From contig NC_089981.1 of assembly GCF_036417845.1 (NCBI RefSeq), positions 83,369,268 to 83,433,267 of the forward strand: a stretch of DNA of 64,000 bases, in the 5' to 3' direction. The DNA comes from Apteryx mantelli. Lineage: Eukaryota; Chordata; Aves; Apterygiformes; Apterygidae. A program made the position numbers and the translations under genes. Below, piece after piece: positions 14,661-25,480 of the stretch (positions are counted from its first letter, which is position 1; the number at the start of each line of letters is the position of its first letter). The notes beneath the pieces are model-generated. The model did not search any database. It was not told where the DNA came from and worked only from the letters and a program-made list of their open reading frames with translations.

Positions 14661-17039
14661 CGCTCCGCAGGACTCGGATACATTACACGTTAGAGGACTG
14701 CAGAACGGCAGCTACATTTAGTCTATGACTAAATCAGGCTTCGCTTGTGCTTGTCCCTGAAAAGAATGTCATTGAGCGCAAGGGCCTTTTCTCAGCTATA
14801 ATTTCATAGCTCTTTTTCAGCGACTAGGAACGACCATTAAGCGGTCATTTTGGCAACTGCAGAGTGGCTTTCTGTTTAACACGTGGTGGAAGTGTTTTGG
14901 CTTGCCTTGATCTTCCAGTTTTTCATTATTCTTCCTGCCCTCCAACTTGGTGCTTCCTCTTGCACGCTATGTTTAGGACAAAGCTCACCAGAATATATTT
15001 AAATAATTATTATTACTCTGAGGAAGCTAACCATTGTTCCCTAACTTTCTACCCGAGTAAGGATTGCTTTCATGATCTGTCTGGTTTTTTTTTAGGACAG
15101 GGCAAGTTCAGTCTTAAGGACACTAGTACGTCCTTCTCCACTGCTTGGGGAATATTTTCATGGGTTCAACTCCTGGCATACAATCGCCCTCCTGTAGACA
15201 AAAGACAAACCTTTTATTCTGAAAGAAAGTTCTTTTGGGGCACATGAATTCTCCTTTTAGGATAAAAATTCCCTACTGTTCCTCACTCCGCTTTTTTCTC
15301 TGACTTCCTCGCACCCCACCGTGTACCATAAATCCTCCAGAGCGCAGCAAGGAATCCATACTGATGAACCAGGTCTTTGAGCAAGTTACATGAAAGAGAT
15401 TCCTCTTGAGCCGGCTTGCATGTAAATTATGCAGCTCCGGAGAAAACGGAGCCCTTTCCGCACAGAGCGCTCGGCCAGGGACACCTACAGAAAGAGGACG
15501 GAGATGCACAGAGACTGTTCTCCCTCTTGTACACGACGCTTTGCTGGGTATGCAGTTCTGTGGCAAGAGACCACAGAGACGGTCAGCGCTTTACCATGAG
15601 TCCAGAGGACGGGACAGCCTGCCGCAAGCGGAGAGGAGACATTTCTGACCGCGCGGAAGGGCTGAACGGCTCCAGCAGCTCGGCCATCATCTCCCCTCCT
15701 CCCCTAAGTAAAAATCTAAGTCTAAGTAAAATATACAACTTGAGAAAAATCTTACATGAATGCTGCTATTTCTTTATTATAATCATTATTGGCATTAATA
15801 GTAAGAACTCGGTCTGATTAGGGCCAAGGCTGAGAAACGGACTGGCCAGCACACTTTGTCCGCCTTGAAGGGCTGCGTTTTAGTCCCGGCGGGGGAGGGC
15901 AGAGCCCCGGGTGACCCGGGTGCCAGGCTCCCCTAGCTGACCTCCCAAATTTATCTGTCCTACTGCCCCATGCTGAAATGCTGTGGTGGGCCACCACTCT
16001 TGGCATGAAAGAAGAGATGAGGCTGGAGTTGAAAGGGAAAGAACCGTCTCCTCTTCTGCCCCCATAAAGGGCAGAGCGTGAGAAAATGACACAGGAAACG
16101 TGTTTACCCCAGCCACAGAATTTACCCCCAAGTCACCTCTGATGGGAAAAAAAAATCATTTGAACAAAGAAAAAATAAAATGTGCATGACCGGAGCTTTG
16201 AAAATGCCGTTGCTCCAGGTCAGCTGGTTTGTTCCATTAGCACTGTGGCGCAGCAGCCTCCACGCTGACATGGAGCAGGGATTAATCCACGTTGCATGCT
16301 AATTCCAGTTTAATACGACTCAAACAAATAGCAAAAAAATGCATGTGAATTTCTAGAGGAGTTTTTCTAACCTCTGATACCGATCAGATAAGTAAGCAGC
16401 CAAACCCAATAATTATCTTGGATGAACAACTACAAGCTCCAGAGCAAGTTAAAAAGAACCCAAAGTTATTTTCTTTAGGCAGTATTTGAAGAGCATAAAT
16501 GTTGAAAGCAAAAAGATTGCAGCTTGAATGACGCTATTTAAAGAAGATGAGAGTGTTCGGGTCAAAACAAGGTGAAAAAAACAGCCTGCCTGGTATCACA
16601 GCTGACTAAGGCTCGGATGCATCAGGCCCTCCGCTTCCCCAGGTGCCGGTTGCTGCTGCCGAGGTCAGCGTTTCGGCCCAATGCTGAGGATCGAGTTTAC
16701 AGCTCTCAGCCATGCTGGCGTTGCTCCTTGCCAAGGCCTGGAGGAGGCGGGAGGAAGAAGAGGGAGGAAGGCTGGAGGTAGAAGCGAGGGGTTATCCTCA
16801 AAACCCCTCCCGGGCTGGGAATTAGAAGCATCTGTGTAAGTCACATGCACCTTTTCAGCTGAGCTCTCGCAAATGGCAACCTGCGAAGGGACCAGTAAGC
16901 CCCAGCCAGTATCACCCAGCAAAGGCAGCTCGCAGGAATGGGAGGCAGGAGGGGAAAGAGCTGCTCTGTTCTCTGGGAATGACTCTTACAGGGGAGAGAA
17001 GAAGAAAAAAAAAAAAAAAAATCCTTCAATTCAAAACAG
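14661..17039 (-). other. MNAT1: MNAT1 intron 7 stretch with modest GC patches
   Basis: Intronic DNA. About 15420-15700 and 15830-15960 are richer in GC/CpG than average but fall short of a clear island. It ends in a 17-base A run (17005-17021). No repeat family or exon was recognised. Confidence 0.45.
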
Positions 17040-17800
17040 TTTCCTCCTATCTGTCAACATATGGTAGGAGCTATTACTCTTTGGCTTAAATCTAAAGCAT
17101 CATTAAGGCTATTTTTCTATTTTAACAGTTTGACGTTTCTATTGTGAAATCTGGGTGTAATTCTCCGGATTTTATTGGCCTTCTCTATTGCGCCCTGGTG
17201 GAATTTCTAGAGGGGAAAAAGCAGTGATGATGGGAGATTTCCATGTTGCTCTTCTACGACGACAATGATTTAAGTGTTTAAAGGAACCATTTTTTATTTT
17301 ATATAATTTCTGTTGAATTAATTTCTATTCTCTGCAGCTCCTTTCAGTCCAATACAATTTCCTGAGCCAGCAGGAGGACACACAGTGTGCTGAGTTAGGC
17401 TGAATCCATTAGTTTCACCTGGAGGAGAAAAGTGCTAACAAAGTTATTACACCGGAGCAATATTCAGAATTACTGAAATTCTTCATGGATGATTTGCGTA
17501 ACGATTTGACCCACCTTGCAAACTGCATCCTCCACAAATACATCTGAAGAGATTGTCCGTATCGACTGAATCGACTCTGAAAGCCTCTGATGCAGAAGCT
17601 GCATCTCTAAATGGTCACAGAGCACCTGGCAACGGGGGGCAGGGGAGAGATGCTAACCAGGTATGATTAATAAATAATGACACTTATTAAATTATCTGGT
17701 GATACCCTGCTGAGGAAAGAACGCGCATTAACACTAGGTGGCAGAAGGCTCTGTCGCATTGGAGACACCTGCAAACACAGAGACTCACAGGCCCAGATTT
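17040..17800. promoter_or_regulatory. Candidate conserved non-coding element
   Basis: About 750 bp of complex, non-repetitive AT-rich sequence, dense in homeodomain-type cores (AATTAA, TAATTT, ATTA) and lacking CR1 or low-complexity debris. The texture resembles vertebrate enhancer blocks. It contains GCGCCCTGGTGG (about 17189-17200), one mismatch from a CTCF core on the opposite strand. Conservation is inferred, not measured. Confidence 0.3.
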
Positions 17801-19605
17801 AAGCTTGATAGCCAGAATTATAACTAGAAGAATGAATGAAAAATTTTGTTTGCTTTAAAATGTTTTTCCTTTGCTTTTCTAAAATCTGCTCAGACGCCTT
17901 AAGTGCAGATCATTTCACTGTTTAAAAGAGTGTTGGCTATCCGTTCATCTGAGTACACCTTTTGAACCTGAACTTTTAATCACATTTTATCCAACTCAAG
18001 TGAAATTCTGTATGTGACAGCTGGCTCCATTAAGCTTTTGTTTAAATTAAAAAAAAAAAGGTATACTCCAAAGAAATGGCCATTAGGAGAAATACACAAT
18101 AAAAACGTACACAGCTAGTTACCTTGAAAGATAGCTTGAAGCCAGACTTGAGTACTACAGCGAGCACACCTCTGCAGCGTGAAAACCCAGCAATATAACC
18201 CAAACCCATTCAACCTGCTCAAGAGACACTGTGGAGGGGGTCTCCCCAGAACGGCAGATGCTCGTTCACAGGGAAGCATTTTCAGGAGATCCTGCTGCCT
18301 GTAGCTATATGTAAATCATCCATGGTGTAATTGGTTTCTTCTGTTTTTACATATTTAACCTTTGAAAAATGCTTACGCTCAATTTCCTTCTACTCTAGCC
18401 ACTATTTTCCCTCTCTCTTTCCATCTACTCTTCTTTCAAATTCTCTCTCGTCTAGTCTAAATCAAATTAAAATCAGGAAACAAAAAGTTTAGTTTCTAGT
18501 AAAAAAGGCAAGTGATGAAATAACAGCGACCACAACTGAACGGCAGTACACGAAGAAGAATTTACTGTGGGCTCCAGCAACCTGGATAAAGAAGAAAGCA
18601 AATACCAATGTGAGATGTAAGGAGGAAGCTTTAAACAAGGAAAGAAAAAGTGGAAGACGGGCAATGCCTTGATGCTGAAAAACAAATGTGGGGGCGAGAA
18701 TGACATGCTATTCCCTTAGACAAATAAGTTAGAACTGGCAGCAAAGATTTCTTCCAGATCACTGCATCTCCACTGCCTTTGCGTTTGCCAGCCAGCGAGT
18801 TACCAGCTTTGCAGCACGCGAGGCTTCGGTTCTGCATGTGTAACTTGTGCCGGTGAAGAGCTCCAGAGCACCGCAGCGGGCTGTTTTGCACCTCTAGCCG
18901 TGGAGGCTCTTTGTGTTTAAATATAGTCTATTTTATCATTCACAGTTGTCAGCAGTGGAAATTGTCATCTAAGCAGCAAAAGATGCTGTTTGAAGAAAGA
19001 GGAGGGAGCGGGTAGAAAGTAAAAATTACTTTGGCTGTGACGACGCATCTGACTGCCCATTGGAGAGTGAAGGAGCAAGCCACCCATTGCAAACTGCTGT
19101 CTGAGATTCAGAAAAATCAATAGTAGGTAGGAAAACTGACTTGCCAAGGCTACAGCCACCGCCAGCAGATTATTAATGCATCTGTCTGCATTCTTTAATG
19201 TTTCCTAAGAAGCAACTATGTTAACTGAAAAGGTGCGATGTGTCACCAGCCCTTCTCTTCTCTCCTCTTCATTTTCCTTCTATATTAAAACCTTGGCTAC
19301 CAAAGAAAACAATCACGTTTCACCTCATCTTTTCCCAGCTTTTCTGAAGTTCAGTTCCTGCTCCATACCAATATATACAGTCTAAGTACTATGCCTGACA
19401 AGCTGTTTGACAACCCTGAGTTGCACATCTATTTTACTCCCAGAGCTTTGGAGTTGGTAGGGCTTAGAGGGGAAATGGAGGCCAATGAAAATAAACACAG
19501 ACAATATCAATGAATTCTTTAGAAACACACAGGACAAGCAAAATGAAACATTGCGAGCTTTTGCCCACAATTAGAATTCAGCACATCTCGCAGGCTGAGC
19601 GCTCT
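17801..19605 (-). other. MNAT1: MNAT1 intron 7, nothing recognised
   Basis: AT-rich intron without recognised repeats, exons or RNA genes. Short open frames only. Confidence 0.45.
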
Positions 19606-19750
19606 GGCTGGGATCCAGAAAGACACTTAAGCACATGTCTTATTTTAAGCATGTGAGCAGTCTCATTGATTTTTCACTCATGCCAGTAAGAATATTCAAT
19701 GTGCTTAAAGTTAAGCACATTGTTAAGTGCCTTCCTGGATCAAGGCCAGC
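19606..19750. mobile_element. Fold-back (MITE-like) repeat, diverged
   Basis: Left arm (about 19611-19656, GGATCCAGAAAGACACTTAA.. then TTTTAAGCATGTG) is an imperfect inverted copy of the right arm (about 19696-19744, ATGTGCTTAAAGTTAAGC.. then AAGTGCCTTCCTGGATC), separated by an asymmetric centre with CTCATTGA. The arms pair over roughly 45 bp with about 80% identity by eye. I recall a common sauropsid fold-back family with the same arms (GCTTAACTTTAAGCA and CTGGATC ends). No coding capacity. Confidence 0.7.
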
Positions 19751-20454
19751 CTATTCAGCCCCTTGCACGAGTTAGACTACAGAATATTTACCATTATTTT
19801 AACTTTTCAAGACTTTTCTTTGAGAAGAAGTTTTAGGGGGCATGGAAATGCTTCATTCATTATTACATGAGGAAATGCTATTTTACGGCAACCTTCAGGG
19901 AACATGTATTCCTCTCCTTCCCGCATCTTCTAAAGCAGTAGCTGGAAGGATAAAGACACACAAGCAAACACACTGATAAAGTAGTTTTGAAAAGCAAGCC
20001 AGCAGTCTATTACTGATCTGGAAAGCAAAACTAGCCCCATAGTGAAAAGCAGACAGACATATTAATTTTTGGTGAAAACTAATGAAGTCCTTTGCCAATA
20101 TCCCATTCCAATATCACGTCCCAAACAGCAACTTTGAAAAAGAAACTAATTGTTGACTGAAATTAATTATCAAAAGAAGCACGTATTCAATCACCTTTTT
20201 TCCTTCTTCCTTTTACGTTCAGAGCTGAACACAAAACTCAAGGAAAGACCTGTCAGTGCTGCATCAAGATTAACTTATCACATCAGAACACTTTATAGAA
20301 ATCAAAGGCACAAACACACGCTGTTGGGTTTTGCTACTAAGAAGAAAATGCCACTCACTTTGCTACCGACAAGACAGCTAGATTAATTATCTGGCTGGCT
20401 TTATCCAAGTTCAGTATCGTACCCTGAATGAGAACCAGAGAAAAGTGCTTAACA
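19751..20454 (-). other. MNAT1: MNAT1 intron 7, nothing recognised
   Basis: Plain AT-rich intron between two repeat relics; no exon or element seen. Confidence 0.4.
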
Positions 20455-20575
20455 GCATAAGAAAAACTGTCCTGGGTCAGACCAATGGTCCCTCTAGCCC
20501 AGTCATCCATCTCCAAGAGTGGAAAAGGGAGAGCGTGGGAGCCTGACCACTTCACTGAGACCAGCAGGACAATAT
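20455..20575. mobile_element. Relic of an ancient sauropsid interspersed repeat
   Basis: The core CTGGGTCAGACCAATGGTCC followed by CTCTAGCCCAGTCATCCATCTCC matches a widespread old LINE-derived repeat of turtles, crocodilians and birds that I recall with the wording GGGTCAGACCAATGGTCCAT.. and TAGCCCAGTATCCTGTCT. Only the core is clear and the ends are fuzzy. No coding capacity. Confidence 0.6.
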
Positions 20576-21087
20576 GACAATTTGCTCCTATTTTATAAGC
20601 AGATGTATCTTTTATTTCAGTACTTGTTTCTTCTTGGAATATTTAAACTCAGTAGGGAAAGTATATAACTGAAAGTGCGATATATGAACAAAAAGTCAAT
20701 TTAAAACTAGATTCTCTCTTCAAAACCTCAGGCTGACTCACAGCTGTATTACTCATGCTTTACACAAATGCAACTGCACTGATTTCACATTAGCAAGCCC
20801 ACAATTGATGGTGACTCAAGCCTCATGGTGTCTAAGTTACAGTTTAGAAACTGATGGACTATCTCCATAGACTACCACTGGGACCTCTTCAGAAAGTAAC
20901 CAAGAAGATAAATCTAGCCTGCTGAAAAACAGATATTTTTAAAATGGATTCTGGTTTAGGAGTTCTCAATTTGAAAAAAATACTCTCCCTTTTATATATA
21001 GGTATATTTTACATATGTTAAGGCTGAGATTATTCGATGAAGTTCTATCAGTTGCGTCAATCAGAGTCAGAGCAGATGGCCATAAAG
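20576..21087 (-). other. MNAT1: MNAT1 intron 7, possible degraded repeat
   Basis: AT-rich intron. The piece 20740-20800 faintly resembles another sauropsid fold-back family (TTACACAAATGCAACTGCAC..) but is too degraded to call. Confidence 0.35.
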
Positions 21088-22037
21088 GTCACAGAATTGC
21101 AGAATGGTTGAATTGGAAAGGACATCTAGATATCAGGTAGTCCAACCCCCCCCCCCAAAAGCGAGGTCAACTAGAACAGGTTGCTTAGGGTCGCATCCAG
21201 TCAGGTTTTGAATATCTCCAAGGATGGAGACCTCTCTGGGCAACCTGCTCCAGTGTTCAACCACCCTCACAGTAAGAGCATCTTTTCTTGTGTTTTAATG
21301 GCATTTCCTATATTTCAATTTGTCCCCACTGTCTGGGCACCACTGAGAAGAGTCTGGCTGCATCTTCTTTACTCCCTCCCCCAGGTATTTATACCCACCA
21401 ATAAGATCACCCCAGAGTCTTCTCCAGGCAAAACAGTCCCAGCTCCCTCAGGCTCTCCTCATGTGACAGATGCTCCAGTTCCTTAATCCTCTTTGTGGCC
21501 CTTCGCTGGGCTTGCTCCAGTATGTCCATGTCTCTCCCACAGTGGGGAGCCCAGCACTGGGCACAGCACTCCAGGTGTGGCCTCACCAGCGCTGAGGAGA
21601 GGGGAATCATCACATCCCTTGACCTGCTGGCAACGGTCTTCCTAATGCAGCCCAAAATACTGTTGACCTTCTTTGCCATGAAGGCACATTCCTGGCTCAT
21701 GCTCAACTTTTCCACCAGGAATGCCATGCCCTTCTCTGCAGAGCTGCTTTCCAGCAGGTCAGCCCCCAGCCAGTACTGGCGCCTGGGGTTGTTCCTGCCC
21801 AGGCGCAGGACTTGGCACTTCCCTTTGCTGAACTTCATGAGGTTTCCCTCTGCCCATCTCTCCAGCCTGTTGTGGTCCCCCTGAATGGTGGCACAACCAT
21901 CTGGTGTTATCAGCCACATTTCCCAGTTTTGCATCAGCTGCAAACTTGCTGAGGGTGCACTCTGTCCCATCATCCAGCTCCTTAATGAAGTGGAACAGTA
22001 TTGGCCCCAGTATCCACCTCTGTGGTACACCCGCTAG
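21088..22037 (-). mobile_element. CR1 LINE, 5'-truncated, avian type
   Basis: Read on the - strand this is the last third of a CR1 element: the reverse-transcriptase C-terminal region (from about 22037), the 3' UTR, and a 3' end whose complement begins TCACAGAATTGCAGAATGG at 21088, the degenerate ATTCTGTGA tail of bird CR1. An open frame at 21407-22030 contains the familiar blocks NRLERWAEGNLMKFSKGKC, LGADLLESSSAEK, ILGCIRK, SALVRPHLE and LRELGLFCLEK. The upstream block with ELDDGTECTLSKFA lies in another frame, so there is a frameshift near 21905. A second frameshift near 21410 displaces the GDLIGGYKYL continuation. Dead copy inserted in MNAT1 in the sense orientation. Confidence 0.95.
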
Positions 22038-25000
22038 GTCCTGCCCTGCTTTTCAGGTACATTAACACTACTAGCTTGTATTTGTTTAATTAGTTTCCAT
22101 TTTGAAATTAGAGTAATTAAATGACAGCAATATTTTTAATGTAAACAAGACTTACATTTGTTTCTAAACAAATATTGGTTGGCTTATATCATTATTAAAG
22201 TGAATTTTCTTTAAGAAAAACTCCACATATCATGACTTCAGAGAGAAAGAAAGACTTTTTTTGGAACTACTTTAATGTATAACTAACCCAAATGATGGAC
22301 TTGATTATGAAATCATTTCTGTGGACAAAAGTACTCAAGAATTGCACTCTCTCTTGAAGGGACAAGACAGCAAACAAGAAATTTGTAATCTAAAACTGGG
22401 ATTAGAGCCAGTTAATGATGGAAAAACATTGAATGCTTATGACATAATTACAGTGCTGCAACACTTGCTGCCAGAATTACAAAAAATATTCATAAAATTA
22501 TGCCCTAAATAGAACGTTGTTTAGCTAAACTGAAAGCACATTCCAAGAAACATGAAACAACAAATTAACCGCGGCTCTGAATCTAAACTATGCATACTAA
22601 GCAACTTATTTTATTAAAAGTACATTTAATGGCAGAACAGACTAAGTTGTTTCTCAAAAAATTGATTTTAAAGATAATGAATGCCTGATGTCCAAAAGAG
22701 TGTCACAGGAAATTTCATCACTGACTCGTGTAAACTAACCTCAAATTTAACCAAATGCAACTGTGATCAATATCTGCTTTATGAAGCAACAAAACCAGAT
22801 GCAAGGATGAGAAAAAAGTCAGAATACACAAGCTGAAAGGAATTCTTTGCCACTGAAAGGTCTGAAACAGTTATACTGAGAGGGAGAAGCCAGAAGAATG
22901 AACAGTTTTGATAGTATGACCACATTTAGCAAGAGGAGAGTCAAGTGCAGGAGACACAAAAGGGAGCTAGTCTGATCAGTTTTTGTTATTTATATGTTAT
23001 TTAATACCTTTTAAAGAAGACATCCTCTAGTTTTAGAGGGTTTGGGGCATGCACTGTTCCTCCACACACCTCTGATCATACAGTGCCTAGTACAATGGAC
23101 TTGCATTGAGTGTGCCTAGAAATTTTGTAAAGCAAGCAACAGCAATAACAACTCCCCCCCCCCAACCACATAAAATACAAACGCAGCCAGATTTATCTGT
23201 GTGCTTTTGAAAAAGCCATAAGAGACGATGAGCATTTAGACTCCAGAAGGGCCTGCTATATATAGTAGAGTTGTGCTACCAAAGAAAAGGACATTGAAAA
23301 CGGATTCTACCTTCACTAGGAAAAAAACTTAAGATAGAGTTTCTTCCAAAAAAAAAAAAAAAAAGCTGATCACCCTTGCAGCTCTCATTAATGGCAACCA
23401 TCCTCAGTCCCGATGAATTAAAGGTTCTAGTCTGCTTGGTTAAAAAAAAAAAGTCATGTCTCATGTCTTCCTAGCCTATAAGAGCATTAACTCGTGCAAC
23501 AGCTTTTATCTTTGTTGTGCTGCAACACGCGACCACCTGTAATACTCACCGGAGAGAGGGAATGCAGTCCAGTTACCTGATTGCGCTACAGGTGATTTTT
23601 AATATATCATATAGACATACACCATTTTAACAGGACTACAGACATCGCCACGCTGGACATGCAAAGCCTTTGGATATAAACGTGTACTTGCGGGAACATG
23701 CACGTGCCTGCCCTGCCCATCACTGTGATCTGTCATGCAGCACCACCTCCGAGGGACGTGATACAGCAGAGCAAAAAGTTGCCTCCATCAATCCCTTTAC
23801 TGTCTTTATCACTTCTTGGAAGTAACATTTCTCAAGAGTTGCAGTGGAAAAACCCACAAACTAAGAACAGGCACCGGGGGAGGAAAGGGTGTCAGACAGA
23901 ATGGAGAAAACTGAGTTTTATTCTTCAAACAATAACTCCTACCACGAAGCCCTTCTGGCCCATTCTCCATTGACAGGAAATTTCTGTAAAAGAATCATGT
24001 GGTGCTGGAACGCAAAATGGCACAGCTTCATATATCAGACCGACTAGAGCTCTGACTAGGGATTAAAGAGCAAAATAAGAAGCTCAGTCCTCTTGCTTTT
24101 GCCTTCCAAACACTAAAAACTTAGAATGTGACAGAAAGCTGTTGACTTTGAAGAGGTTTAAAATCACACCAATATGAAGAGAAGGCAAAAGAAGCCGAAC
24201 AAAAGCTAAAACACACAGAAAAATAAGCAGTCTAGGACTCCATTGCCTCTCAGTGTCTCCCGAAAGCTTGCACCTTTACAAAAACAGGCAGAAAATCCTA
24301 GAGGACCACAGAAGGGGCAATGGATTTATGAGCTCTGGGAATCCCAACACAAAGATGCAGTTGATCTAGTTGATTTTCTTATTTTATCCCTGAAAGCTTA
24401 AATAAAAAAAATCAAATCAAATCAAAAGAACAGAAAGCACCTACCACAAAAGCACTCTGTCAGTAGTGTCCTTTGGGCATGTTTCTCTCCCCACCTCTGC
24501 AAGGTTGTCTGGCATTTGACATAATTGGGAGGAAGAATTTTCTCCCCTGGCTAAGTCAATTACCTTCACTGTATTTGTATAATCTGTCAGAGCCGAATCT
24601 GCTCTCTTTCTAGTGCCTGACATAAGCTTCTGCACCTACTTGACAGATCAAACGGGTTTTAAAGAAATTACTGTACTTTGAAGGGAAGTTCCAAGGCTAC
24701 GGCCTCCTTCTCTGGCTGACTCCGTAACTGAACTTTGACGATGTTGAGCCAAAAAGCTGCAAGACAAGATGTGACTGATTTTTGTATCAGTATGGGATAC
24801 ATTCCCCTAGAATATTAAAATACAGTGCATCTTTATACTTAAGTTTTGCTTCAATGTTTCTGTGCAATTTTCTATTCCCTAAGACAAACTCCTTCAGTCT
24901 TAGGTCGTTACCATAAACATCTGTAGAAAATCAAAACAAATAAAGTAATTTGCCTGCCCTGTCCACTTGAACTGCTTAATTTCTCATATTATTGACATAT

Positions 25001-25099
25001 AAAAACTCCTAGCTAAAAGAAATTTCAGAAATAGTGGGGTTCGCTGCCTTAACATAGAGCCATAAACAGATAGACGCACTTTTGCGCACACACGTGTGC
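22038..25099 (-). other. MNAT1: MNAT1 intron 7, low-complexity runs
   Basis: AT-rich intron. Low-complexity runs: C9 near 23154-23163 and A17 at 23348-23364. An (AAATC)n stretch lies near 24410-24426. No exon or element recognised. Confidence 0.45.
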
Positions 25100-25480
25100 C
25101 GAATGTTATAACCAAGCTTTTTTTCTTTTTTTAAGACTCCATAAAAATATTAGTGCTTTATGCAGCACAGTACAATGTGATGCCATTAGATTACAGGTCA
25201 TGCAACTCTTTGGTGTTATTAAACCAAGTGCCAGATCTCATCACATTTTATGGTCACTATAACTCAAGTCCAGACTCATTTCCCATTAGCCCGAATTTAA
25301 TGTTTGTGTTCGTCGTACATCAATGTATAAACCCACCCCCACTAATTAAAGGCAGCAGAGCAGAAAAAGATAACACGTGCAATGTGCTTAATGCATTTCT
25401 TCAGTTAAAACATAAATGAATACATAGAAGCATGGAGGGCAGCGAAGGTGTTGAAACAAACTCTGCTATTGAAACGCATT
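25100..25480. promoter_or_regulatory. Candidate conserved non-coding element
   Basis: Complex unique sequence with several TF-like words, including TTTATGCAGCAC, CCCACTAATTAAAG and the E-box CACGTGCA near 25375, just downstream of a palindromic ACACACGTGTG (25087-25098). It includes an 88-codon open frame with no family resemblance. Enhancer identity is inferred from texture and from its place in the SIX neighbourhood. Confidence 0.28.

Noticed and set aside
17368..17382. GCCAGCAGGAGGACA as a CTCF site
   Set aside because: At least two mismatches at conserved core positions.
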